Assembly: GCF_000787855.1 (NCBI RefSeq)
Contig: NZ_BBPQ01000002.1
Coordinates: forward strand, 211,349-275,348
DNA length: 64,000 nt
Reading direction: 5' to 3'
Origin: Streptacidiphilus anmyonensis
GTDB lineage: Bacteria > Actinomycetota > Actinomycetes > Streptomycetales > Streptomycetaceae
Part shown: piece by piece, positions 27,633 to 35,470 of the stretch
How the letters are laid out: every line of letters starts with the position of its first letter
Position numbering within the stretch: the first letter of the stretch is position 1
Made by a program: the position numbers and the translations under genes
Notes under the pieces: model-generated
What the model saw: only the letters and a program-made list of their open reading frames with translations
Database searches by the model: none
What the model was told of the DNA's origin: nothing

Positions 27633-29369
27633 GTGACCGAGTCCTCTCACCCGGAGCGCGGTGGCACCCAGGACGGTCCGAGACCGTCGGGTCGGCACGC
27701 CTGGTTCCAACCCTTTCGCGGCAATCCCCGCCGTCGCACGCTGGTGCTGCTGGTCGGCACGGGACTGGCCGTCCTCGGCGTGAACCTCGCCATCGAGAAC
27801 CACGGCGACGCCAGCGCCGCGTCCACCGGGCCGCAGGAGCCGACGTACTACGTCAGCGCGACCGGCAGCGACGACGCTGCGGGCACCTCTCCCGCGACCG
27901 CCTGGCGCACGCTGTCCCGCGTCGACCAGCACGACTTCAAACCCGGCGAGCGACTGCTGCTGCACGGCGGGGACCGGTTCACCGGCCATCTGACGCTCAA
28001 GGCCGGGGAGGCCGGCCAGGCCGCCAAGCCCGTCGAGGTCGGCTCGTACGGGAGCGGCCGCGCCACCGTCGTGGGGACGGACACCCCTGCCGTGTCGGTC
28101 TTCGACACCGCCGGCGTGGAGATCCACGACCTGGTGCTGACCGGCCCCGGGGTCGGCACGAGCCTGGCGGCCGGCATCGACGTCTTCTCCGACCTGACCA
28201 CCGGTCAGCGGCTGGCCCATGTCGCCGTCGCGCGCGTCGACGTCTCCGGTTTCCGCGACGGGATCGCCGTCAGCGCCGGGACCGACGCGGTCGGCTTCCG
28301 CGACGTCGAGGTGAGCGACAGCACCCTGCACGCCAACCGTGACAACGGACTGGTCAGCTACGGCGCCCCGCTGGATCCCGCCGCGCCGCGGTACGCGGTG
28401 CAGGACCTGCGGATCACCGGCGTCCAGGCGTACGCGAACCTCGGCGACCCGCACAACAAAACCAGCAACTCCGGCAGCGGCATCGCCGTCGGCAGCGCCG
28501 ACGGCGCGACCGTCCAGGGCTGCGTCGCCTACGGCAACGGCACCCACGGCGTGGCCGCGAACGGCCCGGTGGGCATCTGGGCCTACGACGCGACGCACGT
28601 CGTGATGCAGCACAACGTCGCGCACGACAACCACACCGGTGGCAGCGCCGACGGCGGCGGCTTCGACCTGGACCGCAACACCACCGACTCCGTCGTCCAG
28701 GCCAACCTCTCCTTCGACAACGACGGCCCCGGCTACATGGACTTCTCGGCGGTGAAAACCCAGCCGTCACTGCGCAACACGATCCGCTACAACGTGAGCA
28801 AGGACGACTCCCGCAAGTTCGCCGGCTACGGCTCCGTCGACCTGTCCGGCTGGCTGAGCGGGATCGACGTCCACCACAACACCGTGGTCCAGACGAAGGC
28901 CGGCTCCAGGGCCCCGCTGCTCAAGTTCGGCCTGCACATCACGCAGTCCACCGTCCGGGACAACCTGCTCTCACCGCGCGGCGGCGAGGTCGCCGACTCG
29001 CACCAGGCGTACACCACGTCGGAACTGGTGCTCCAGGGCAACGAGTACGACACCCCGGCCGCGTCCTGGAAGGTCACCTGGGGCGCGCAGACCTACGCCT
29101 CGCTGACGGCCTGGCGCGCCGCGAACGGCCAGGAACTCGCCCAGGGCAAGCCCTCCGCGACGATCGCCCCGGCCAAGCTGCTGTGGACCCGCGCGGCGTC
29201 CTGGGACCCGACCCGCACCCTGGCCCCCGAGCTCCCCGCCGGCTCCGCCCTCGGCACGGCCGGCCTGGACCTGAAGGCCCTCTTCGAGCAGGACCCGGGC
29301 CCGTCCGACTACTTCGGCACCCCGATCACCGAGGCCACCGCGGTCGGCGCGGCCCAGCCCACGAGCTGA
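27633..29369 (+). CDS. Membrane-anchored or secreted right-handed beta-helix protein
   Basis: 578 aa. Basic N-terminus then one hydrophobic segment (RTLVLLVGTGLAVLGVNLA, about residues 36-54): a signal anchor or long signal peptide. The rest is parallel beta-helix, with repeats such as GISIxxS-like turns (GVEIHDLVLTG, GIAVSAGTDAVGFRDVEVSDSTL, GNGTHGVAANG, VVMQHNVAHDNHTGG). YYVSATGSDDAAGTSPATAWRTLSRV is the typical opening of pectate-lyase or C5-epimerase-like proteins. GTG 27633 was chosen because AGGAGGG (27618-27624) is eight bases upstream. First gene of the polysaccharide block; probable glycan-modifying or binding enzyme, activity unproven. Confidence 0.8.
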   Translation: MTESSHPERGGTQDGPRPSGRHAWFQPFRGNPRRRTLVLLVGTGLAVLGVNLAIENHGDASAASTGPQEPTYYVSATGSDDAAGTSPATAWRTLSRVDQHDFKPGERLLLHGGDRFTGHLTLKAGEAGQAAKPVEVGSYGSGRATVVGTDTPAVSVFDTAGVEIHDLVLTGPGVGTSLAAGIDVFSDLTTGQRLAHVAVARVDVSGFRDGIAVSAGTDAVGFRDVEVSDSTLHANRDNGLVSYGAPLDPAAPRYAVQDLRITGVQAYANLGDPHNKTSNSGSGIAVGSADGATVQGCVAYGNGTHGVAANGPVGIWAYDATHVVMQHNVAHDNHTGGSADGGGFDLDRNTTDSVVQANLSFDNDGPGYMDFSAVKTQPSLRNTIRYNVSKDDSRKFAGYGSVDLSGWLSGIDVHHNTVVQTKAGSRAPLLKFGLHITQSTVRDNLLSPRGGEVADSHQAYTTSELVLQGNEYDTPAASWKVTWGAQTYASLTAWRAANGQELAQGKPSATIAPAKLLWTRAASWDPTRTLAPELPAGSALGTAGLDLKALFEQDPGPSDYFGTPITEATAVGAAQPTS

Positions 29370-29563
29370 CGCCCTGACGGGCGGACCACCTGCCGAGGCC
29401 CCGGCCCCCGCCACGAGGCGACGAGGGGCTGGGGCGACGGGGGCCGCGGCGCGGCGAAGCCGCAATCCGGGGCCCTCGGATTCGGCGGAGCGTCTCCCAC
29501 AGGGCCGTCTCCCCCACCGGCCGACTCCGGCCCGGCGCGAATCGCCGCCTGGCGGACGCGACA

Positions 29564-29600
29564 CGGCCCGGCGTCCCGCCGGGAGGCGGGGGCCGGGCCG
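29564..29600 (-). terminator. Terminator of UDP-glucose dehydrogenase gene
   Basis: Outer 9-bp stem CGGCCCGGC / GCCGGGCCG with an inner 6-bp stem CCCGCC-GGGA-GGCGGG, 20 bases past the stop codon. Also opposed to the beta-helix gene, so it can end both. Confidence 0.7.
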
Positions 29601-29620
29601 AGGTCGGTGCTGAGGCGGGG

Positions 29621-30952
29621 TCAGCCGACCGGGGACGGGGCGGGCTTGCCGAGGAGGCGGAGGGTCCAGCCGGCCGCGGCCCAGCGGGAGGCGTCCAGGG
29701 CGTTGCGGCCGTCCAGCAGACGCGGGGCGCGTACCCAGGTCGCGACCTCGGCCGGGTCCAGCTCGCGGTACTGACGCCACGGCGTCAGGTGCAGCAGCAG
29801 GTCGGCGCCCGCGCACGCGTCCTCGACCGAGTCGACGCACTCCAGCTCGGGGTGCGCGGACTTGGCGTTGGCCAGACCCTCGGGGTCGTGCACGCGCACC
29901 TCCGCGCCCTCGGCCGCGATCATCCGGGCGACGTGCAGGGACGGCGAGTCACGGATGTCGTCGCTGTCCGGCTTGAAGGTGACGCCGAGGACGGTGACCT
30001 GCCGACCGGCGAACCCGCCGCCCAGCAGCTCGCGGGCGGCGTCGACGGTACGCGTGCGCTGCCGCAGGTTGATCGTGTCGACATGGCCCAGGAAGTCCAG
30101 CGCCGAGCCGACGCCGAGCTCCTGCGCCCGCGCGTGGAAGGCGCGGATGTCCTTGGGCAGGCAGCCGCCGCCGAAGCCGAGCCCGGCGTCCAGGAAGCGG
30201 CGGCCGATGCGGGCGTCGTGGCCGATGGCGTCCGCCAGCGTGGTGACGTCGGCGCCGGTGGCGTCGCAGATCTCCGCCATCGCGTTGATGAAGGAGATCT
30301 TCGTGGCCAGGAAGGAGTTGGCGGCCGTCTTGACCAGCTCGGCGGTGGCCAGGTCGGTGCTGATCCACGGCGTGCCGAGCGCCAGGACCGGGGCGTACAC
30401 CTCGCGCAGCACCGCCTCGGCGTGCTCGCCGGTGACGCCGACCACGAGCCGGTCCGGCCGCAGGGTGTCCTCCACGGCGAAGCCCTCGCGCAGGAACTCC
30501 GGGTTCCAGGCCAGTTCGGCCTCGGCTCCGACCGGAGCGAGCTCGGCGAGCTTCGCCGCGAGGGCCGCGGCCGTGCCGACGGGGACGGTGGACTTGCCGA
30601 CGACCAGGCAGGGCCGGTGCAGGTGCGGCGCGAGCGACTCGACCGCGGCGTGCAGGTAGCGCAGGTCGGCGGCGTTCGAGCCCGGCTGCTGCGGGGTGCC
30701 GACGCAGAGGAAGTGCACCTCGCCGAAGGCGGCGGCCTCGGCCGGGTCCGTGGTGAAGGCCAGGCGGCCGGAGGCCAGCCCCTCGGCGAGCAGCTCCGGC
30801 AGGCCGGGCTCGAAGAACGGCGCCCGCCCGGACGACAGGGCGTCGATCTTCGCGGCGTCCAGGTCGAGGCCCAGCACCTCGTGACCGGCCTGGGCCATGC
30901 AGACCGCGTGCACCGCGCCCAGGTAGCCGGTCCCGATGACGGTGATCCGCAT
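29621..30952 (-). CDS. ugd: UDP-glucose 6-dehydrogenase
   Basis: 443 aa, NAD-dependent twofold oxidation of UDP-glucose to UDP-glucuronate. N-terminal Rossmann GTGYLGAVHA (residues 7-16), GTPQQPGSNADL-type loop, catalytic Cys264 in GFGGGCLPKDI, Lys208 and Asn212 (VKTAANSF), and C-terminal NAD domain with GVTFKPDSDDIRDSPSLHVARMI. GDP-mannose dehydrogenase is the alternative in the same family. Downstream of galE on the same strand; its product feeds the UDP-glucuronate decarboxylase-like enzyme at 34031. Confidence 0.9.
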   Translation of the reverse strand: MRITVIGTGYLGAVHAVCMAQAGHEVLGLDLDAAKIDALSSGRAPFFEPGLPELLAEGLASGRLAFTTDPAEAAAFGEVHFLCVGTPQQPGSNAADLRYLHAAVESLAPHLHRPCLVVGKSTVPVGTAAALAAKLAELAPVGAEAELAWNPEFLREGFAVEDTLRPDRLVVGVTGEHAEAVLREVYAPVLALGTPWISTDLATAELVKTAANSFLATKISFINAMAEICDATGADVTTLADAIGHDARIGRRFLDAGLGFGGGCLPKDIRAFHARAQELGVGSALDFLGHVDTINLRQRTRTVDAARELLGGGFAGRQVTVLGVTFKPDSDDIRDSPSLHVARMIAAEGAEVRVHDPEGLANAKSAHPELECVDSVEDACAGADLLLHLTPWRQYRELDPAEVATWVRAPRLLDGRNALDASRWAAAGWTLRLLGKPAPSPVG

Positions 30953-31010
30953 GGTTGTTCTCCTCAGCCGGTGGTTCAGGCGGATGGTTCGCAGAGAGGC
31001 GGGCGCGGTG

Positions 31011-32120
31011 CTAGGCGCCGTAGCCCATGGGGTTCGCCTGCTGGAAGCGCCAGGCGTCGGCGCACATGTCGTCGAGGGTGCGCGTGGTCCGCCAGCCCCA
31101 TGCGGCGGCGACCGCGCCGGGGTCGGCGACCAGGCGGGTGACGTCGCCCTCGCGGCGTCCGACGATCTCGTGCGGGATCGGCTGTCCGCAGGCGCGGCCG
31201 ACGGCCGCGACCAGCTCCAGCACCGACGTGCCCACGCCGGTGCCGAGGTTCAGCACCCGCAGGCCGGCGCCGGCCGCTCCGGCCGGGCCGGACGCGCCGG
31301 ACGTGCCGGACGTGCCGGACGTGCCGTCCCCGTCGGGCCGGACGCCCAACTGCTCCAGCGCCACCCGGTGACCGTCGGCGACGTCCACGACGTGGATGTA
31401 GTCGCGCACCGCGGTGCCGTCCTCGGTCGGGTAGTCGCCGCCGAAGACGCTCAGGAGCTCCCGGCGTCCGACCGCCACCTGCATGGCGAAGGGCATGACG
31501 TTGTTGGGGACGCCGCGCGGGTCCTCCCCGAGCAGGCCGGACGGGTGGGCCCCGACGGGGTTGAAGTAGCGCAGCGCCAGCGCGGAGAGCTCAGGCCAGG
31601 CCCGGCAGGTGTCGGCGAGGACCTGCTCGCACATCCACTTCGAGCGGGCGTACGGGTTGGTGGGGCGCGCCGGCTCGTTCTCGTCCAGCGGCACCGGACG
31701 GGCGTCGCCGTAGATGGAGCAGGACGAGGAGAAGACCAGGCGCTCCACGCCGTGCTCCCGCATCACCCGTAGCAGCGAGACGGTCGCGCCGACGTTGACC
31801 TCGTAGTAGTCGAGCGGGATCTGCACCGACTCGCCGACCGCCTTCTTCGCGGCGAAGTGCACCACCGCGTCGATCCGGTGCGCCGTGAAGACCTCGGCGA
31901 GGGCCCGGGCGTCGCGCATGTCGAGGATGTGCACCGCGTCCAGGGACCGGCCGGCGGTCTTCTCGATCCGCAGCAGCGCCTCGGGCGAGCTGTTGGAGTG
32001 GTCGTCCACGACGACGACCCGGTAGCCGTGCTGCAGCAGCTCCACGCAGGTGTGGCTGCCGATGAAACCGGCCCCGCCGGTGACCAGCACCGTGGGGGCG
32101 GACTCGGAACGCGTTGACAT
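31011..32120 (-). CDS. galE: UDP-glucose 4-epimerase
   Basis: 369 aa extended SDR. GGAGFIG at residues 15-21, Ser131-133 and Tyr157-x3-Lys161 catalytic set, GVPNNVMPFAMQVAVGRR and the GalE-specific VFGGDYPTEDGTAVRDYIHVVDVADGH. It interconverts UDP-glucose and UDP-galactose. Longer than the usual ~335 aa because of a Gly/Ser/Thr-rich insert after VRPDGDG, built on a 9-bp DNA repeat. Between the GT2 gene and ugd on the same strand. Confidence 0.93.
   Translation of the reverse strand: MSTRSESAPTVLVTGGAGFIGSHTCVELLQHGYRVVVVDDHSNSSPEALLRIEKTAGRSLDAVHILDMRDARALAEVFTAHRIDAVVHFAAKKAVGESVQIPLDYYEVNVGATVSLLRVMREHGVERLVFSSSCSIYGDARPVPLDENEPARPTNPYARSKWMCEQVLADTCRAWPELSALALRYFNPVGAHPSGLLGEDPRGVPNNVMPFAMQVAVGRRELLSVFGGDYPTEDGTAVRDYIHVVDVADGHRVALEQLGVRPDGDGTSGTSGTSGASGPAGAAGAGLRVLNLGTGVGTSVLELVAAVGRACGQPIPHEIVGRREGDVTRLVADPGAVAAAWGWRTTRTLDDMCADAWRFQQANPMGYGA
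31290..31325. repeat. 9-bp tandem repeat inside galE
   Basis: Four units of GGACGYGCC (one GGACGCGCC, three GGACGTGCC). It encodes the GTSGTSGTSGAS insert in GalE. The unit is a multiple of three, so slippage would change loop length without a frameshift. Confidence 0.85.
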
Positions 32121-32160
32121 CTCTGGTCTGGCCTCTCGGAGTTCTGGCCGGTGGGATCGA

Positions 32161-34011
32161 CTAGGGCAGGTGCACGTTCAGCACGGCCGCGATGTGGGGC
32201 ACGTAGTGCGCCACCGCGAAGCCGAGCGGAACCAGGGTGGCGAGGCCCAGGGCGAGCGGCAGCCGCGCGGTGCGCAGCGCCTTGCTCCACCGCGCCCCGG
32301 CGGCCCGCGCCGCCTCGCGGATGTGCAGCAGCGGCACCAGGACGCTGACCGCGCTGTAGGAGGTCGCGGCGAAGATGCACAGCAGCACGTAGCCGAGGAC
32401 GTGGCCGCGGTACTCGCCGTAGAGGGCCACCGACGAGAGGAACAGCGTGAAGGCCAGGTAGGGGGTGAGCAGTTTGGCGGGCAGCTCGGGCATGCCGTCG
32501 AACCCCTTGGGGGTGACCTTGAAGGTGATCTGCTTCGGGCGGATCACGCTCATCGCCCCCGCCACCACGCCGCGCACCACGTACGGCCAACCGGTCAGCG
32601 TGAACAGCCAGTTCTCCCAGCTGAGCACGGGCGCCGAGGCCGGCCGCAGCAGGCCGCGCCGCCTAAGCAGCCGGACCAGCAGCAGCAGCCAGACCGAGAC
32701 CGAGGCCATGTGCAGCACGAAGGACAGGTAGTCGATGTGCACCCACTGGATGCCCAGCAGCACCGCGACCGGCGCCAGCAGCAGCCCGGACGTCAGCACC
32801 GTGGCGTTGAGCGGGTAGTAGACCAGCGAGAAGCCGAACCGCACCTTCAGCGCGCCGCGCATCCGCGGCAGATGCCGCGGCAGCAGGCCGAACAGCACGG
32901 TGGTGAGGCTGCGCGACCACTGGAACTCCTGGGTCAGCGCGTCCGCGAGGGTCAGCGGACCGTCGCCGTGCGCCTCCGCGTCGATGGCGAAGGCGCCCTG
33001 CCAGCCCGCCGAGTTGAGCAGGAAGGTGGTGGAGAAGTCCTCGGCGAGCTCGGGACCGATGCCGCCGATCTCGCGCAGCGCCTGGGTCCGCACCGCGTAG
33101 TGGGAGCCGATGCACATCGGCGCGAGACCGCCGTTGTGGCCGAGCTGCACCGGACCGTGCCAGACGGCCTCGCGGTAGAGGCGGCCGCGCGCGGCCCAGG
33201 AGACGTCCGCGTTCGCGTCGCACATGCTGGGCGCCGCGACGTAGCCGACGGCGGGGTCGGCGAACGGGCGCACCATCGCGGCGAGGTAGCCGGGCTCGGG
33301 CACGTGGTCGCAGTCGAGCTGGGCGACCACGTCGTAGTACTCGTAGCCGTAGCCGTCGTAGAAGTAGGCGAGGTTGCCCTCCTTGCAGCGGGTGCGCCGC
33401 GGCCAGGTGGCACGGTGGTACGCCTCGACGCCCTTGCGGGTGGAGATGCCCACGTAGTGGTCCCGGCACCACTGGACGACCTCGTCGGTGGGGTCCTCGT
33501 CGGCCAGCCAGACGTGGTAGGCGTGCGGGTAGTCCTGCGCCAGCATGCACTCGAGCGTGCGGCGCGCGGTCTCCCAGGGCTCCGACGGCGCCTTGGTCAC
33601 CACGAACGCCACCCGCAGCTCCGGCACCGGCGACTTCGGGTCCGGCTTGCGCAGCCAGGCCACCGACAGCAGGAAGTAGAGCGGGATCGCGGTGACGTAG
33701 AGCAGCACGGCGCTGTTCAGCACCATGCCGGTCCAGCTGCTGCGGTTCTGCGGCTGGAGCCACCACTGCCAGAAGAAGACGAAGCAGACCATCCAGCCGA
33801 CGGACATCAGCGCGATCTGGATCCGGTCGCCGCGCCGCAGCGCGGGCGTCATCAGGCCGGCGTCCAGGGCCCGGAGCTCCAGCTTGTCGCCGAAGGTGGG
33901 GCCGCTGGGCCGGATGTCGCTGACGTTGCCGCCGGACAGCTCGCGGATCTCCAGGGCCAGCGGGTCGGACGCGGACCGGCGGCTCTCGTCCTGTCGCGAA
34001 GGCGACGACAT
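32161..34011 (-). CDS. Cellulose-synthase-like GT2 membrane glycosyltransferase
   Basis: 616 aa processive-type family 2 glycosyltransferase. Two N-terminal TM helices (about 64-86 and 96-119), a cytoplasmic GT2 domain, then about five C-terminal TM helices. Catalytic residues: D171 (LADEDPTD), DCD 233-235 (substrate and metal), base ED 324-325 (LAEDFST). The QxxRW motif appears as QEFQW (361-365), with Q in place of R. It likely polymerises a UDP-sugar across the membrane. ATG 34011 chosen; a GTG six bases upstream is possible. Its neighbours make UDP-galactose, UDP-glucuronate and UDP-xylose. Confidence 0.88.
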   Translation of the reverse strand: MSSPSRQDESRRSASDPLALEIRELSGGNVSDIRPSGPTFGDKLELRALDAGLMTPALRRGDRIQIALMSVGWMVCFVFFWQWWLQPQNRSSWTGMVLNSAVLLYVTAIPLYFLLSVAWLRKPDPKSPVPELRVAFVVTKAPSEPWETARRTLECMLAQDYPHAYHVWLADEDPTDEVVQWCRDHYVGISTRKGVEAYHRATWPRRTRCKEGNLAYFYDGYGYEYYDVVAQLDCDHVPEPGYLAAMVRPFADPAVGYVAAPSMCDANADVSWAARGRLYREAVWHGPVQLGHNGGLAPMCIGSHYAVRTQALREIGGIGPELAEDFSTTFLLNSAGWQGAFAIDAEAHGDGPLTLADALTQEFQWSRSLTTVLFGLLPRHLPRMRGALKVRFGFSLVYYPLNATVLTSGLLLAPVAVLLGIQWVHIDYLSFVLHMASVSVWLLLLVRLLRRRGLLRPASAPVLSWENWLFTLTGWPYVVRGVVAGAMSVIRPKQITFKVTPKGFDGMPELPAKLLTPYLAFTLFLSSVALYGEYRGHVLGYVLLCIFAATSYSAVSVLVPLLHIREAARAAGARWSKALRTARLPLALGLATLVPLGFAVAHYVPHIAAVLNVHLP

Positions 34012-34030
34012 CACCACGGACGGCCCCGGC

Positions 34031-35065
34031 TCAGCCGGCCAGCAGGGCGGCGTGCTGGTCGTGCCCGCCGGGCTGGGCGTCGTGCGGCGCGCCCAGCTGA
34101 CCGCCGCGCAGGTCGGCGGCGGCGGCCGCGACCTCCTCGGGGCGGGAAGCGAACCAGGCGGCGGTGCGCCGCAGTCCGTCCTCGATCTCGATCTGCGGGG
34201 ACCAGCCGAGGCGGGTGCGGGCCAGGGCGATGTCGGGGCGGCGGCGCGTCGGGTCGTCCTGCGGCAGGTCGTGATGCTCGGTCACCACCGGGCATCCGGC
34301 GATCTCGCCGACCAGCGTGGCCAGCTCGGCCACCGTGCGCTCCTGCGGGTTGCCGCAGTTGATGGGACCGGCCTCGCCGCTCTCCATCATCGCGAGCAGG
34401 GCGGTGACCAGGTCGTCGACGTAGCAGAAGCTGCGGGTCTGGCTGCCGTCGCCGTAGATGGTCAGCGGCTCGCCGCTGAGCGCCTGCACCAGGAAGCTGG
34501 AGACGACGCGGCCGTCGTCGGCGCGCATGCGCGGACCGTAGGTGTTGAAGATGCGGACGATGCCGGTGTCCACGCCGAGGGCGCGCCGGTAGGCGAAGGT
34601 GACCGCCTCGGCGTAGCGCTTCGCCTCGTCGTAGACGCTGCGCGGGCCGACGGGGTTGACGTTGCCCCAGTAGTCCTCGCACTGCGGGTGGATCGCCGGG
34701 TCGCCGTAGACCTCGCTGGTGGAGGCGAGCACGAAGCGCGCGCCGTGGCGGTGGGCCAGGCGCAGGGCGTTCTCGGTGCCGCGGCTGCCGACGGCGAGGG
34801 TCTCCAGGGGCCGGCGCAGGTAGTCCGGCGGGGAGGCGGGGCTGGCCAGGTGCATCACCGCGTCCACCGAGCCCTCGACGTCGAGCCGTTCGGTGATGTC
34901 CTGGTGCAGGAACTCGAAGCGGTCCGAGCCGAGCAGGTCGGCGATGTTGTCGTGACGGCCGGAGGAGAGGTCGTCCACGCAGACCACCTGGTCCCCGCGC
35001 GCGATCAGTCGCTCGCACAGATGCGAGCCGATGAATCCTGCCCCGCCGGTGACCAGTACGCGCAT
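34031..35065 (-). CDS. UDP-glucuronate decarboxylase-like SDR epimerase
   Basis: 344 aa extended SDR. GGAGFIG at residues 7-13, LASPASPPDY at 73-82 and the YDEAK catalytic motif (Y145, K149) in GPRSVYDEAKRYAEA. These two motifs are diagnostic of UDP-glucuronate decarboxylase (UDP-xylose synthase), which turns UDP-glucuronate into UDP-xylose. dTDP-glucose dehydratase-like activity is less likely. ATG 35065 has GGGGAGG nine bases upstream. First gene of the minus-strand run UXS - GT2 - galE - ugd, separated from the GT2 gene by about 20 bp. Confidence 0.85.
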   Translation of the reverse strand: MRVLVTGGAGFIGSHLCERLIARGDQVVCVDDLSSGRHDNIADLLGSDRFEFLHQDITERLDVEGSVDAVMHLASPASPPDYLRRPLETLAVGSRGTENALRLAHRHGARFVLASTSEVYGDPAIHPQCEDYWGNVNPVGPRSVYDEAKRYAEAVTFAYRRALGVDTGIVRIFNTYGPRMRADDGRVVSSFLVQALSGEPLTIYGDGSQTRSFCYVDDLVTALLAMMESGEAGPINCGNPQERTVAELATLVGEIAGCPVVTEHHDLPQDDPTRRRPDIALARTRLGWSPQIEIEDGLRRTAAWFASRPEEVAAAAADLRGGQLGAPHDAQPGGHDQHAALLAG

Positions 35066-35470
35066 GACCGCGCCTCCCCTTGTCGTGCTCAGGTGCAACG
35101 GCAGCCTCACACGCACCACCGCGAGCTTGGAACGTAAGGAAGATGTGAACGAAGTGTCAACGTTCTGCGGTCGCAATCGTCGTGGGATATCCCTTTTGTC
35201 CGGAACGATTGAGTCCATTTGTTATCTTCACGCCGGCGGACAACCCGTCAGATCGGGCGTCTTCGGCACGCATGTAACAGTCCCTCAGAAAAGCTGCCGA
35301 ACCGCTCGCACGACTACTCAGGAGTCACTACGATCCCGCCATCACCGAGAGCGCTGTGACGGCCCAGCCGCATCCCGCCGGATTTGACATGTCCAAGAAC
35401 GCTTCCTGGGCATGGCGTGGACCGAGCGGTCGGCGCCTCGGTCCGCGCAAGGGGAGAGGTACGTAACAGG
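35066..35470. other. 405-bp divergent control region
   Basis: No gene was found. It separates the divergent UXS and surface-protein genes. The part at 35130-35240 is much richer in A/T than its surroundings. It holds an inverted repeat GAACG-N9-CGTTC (35147-35165). A TACGAT -10 candidate lies at 35329-35334, about 135 nt before the surface-protein start, implying a long leader. Nothing else was recognised. Confidence 0.5.
35329..35334 (+). promoter_or_regulatory. Candidate -10 TACGAT for surface-protein gene
   Basis: Matches the TANNNT pattern used by several genes here. No good -35 was seen. If used, the 5' leader would be about 130 nt. Confidence 0.3.

Noticed and set aside
35196..35228. 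TTGTCC ... TATCTT as a standard -35/-10 promoter
   Set aside because: The spacer would be about 21 bp, too long for sigma-HrdB recognition.
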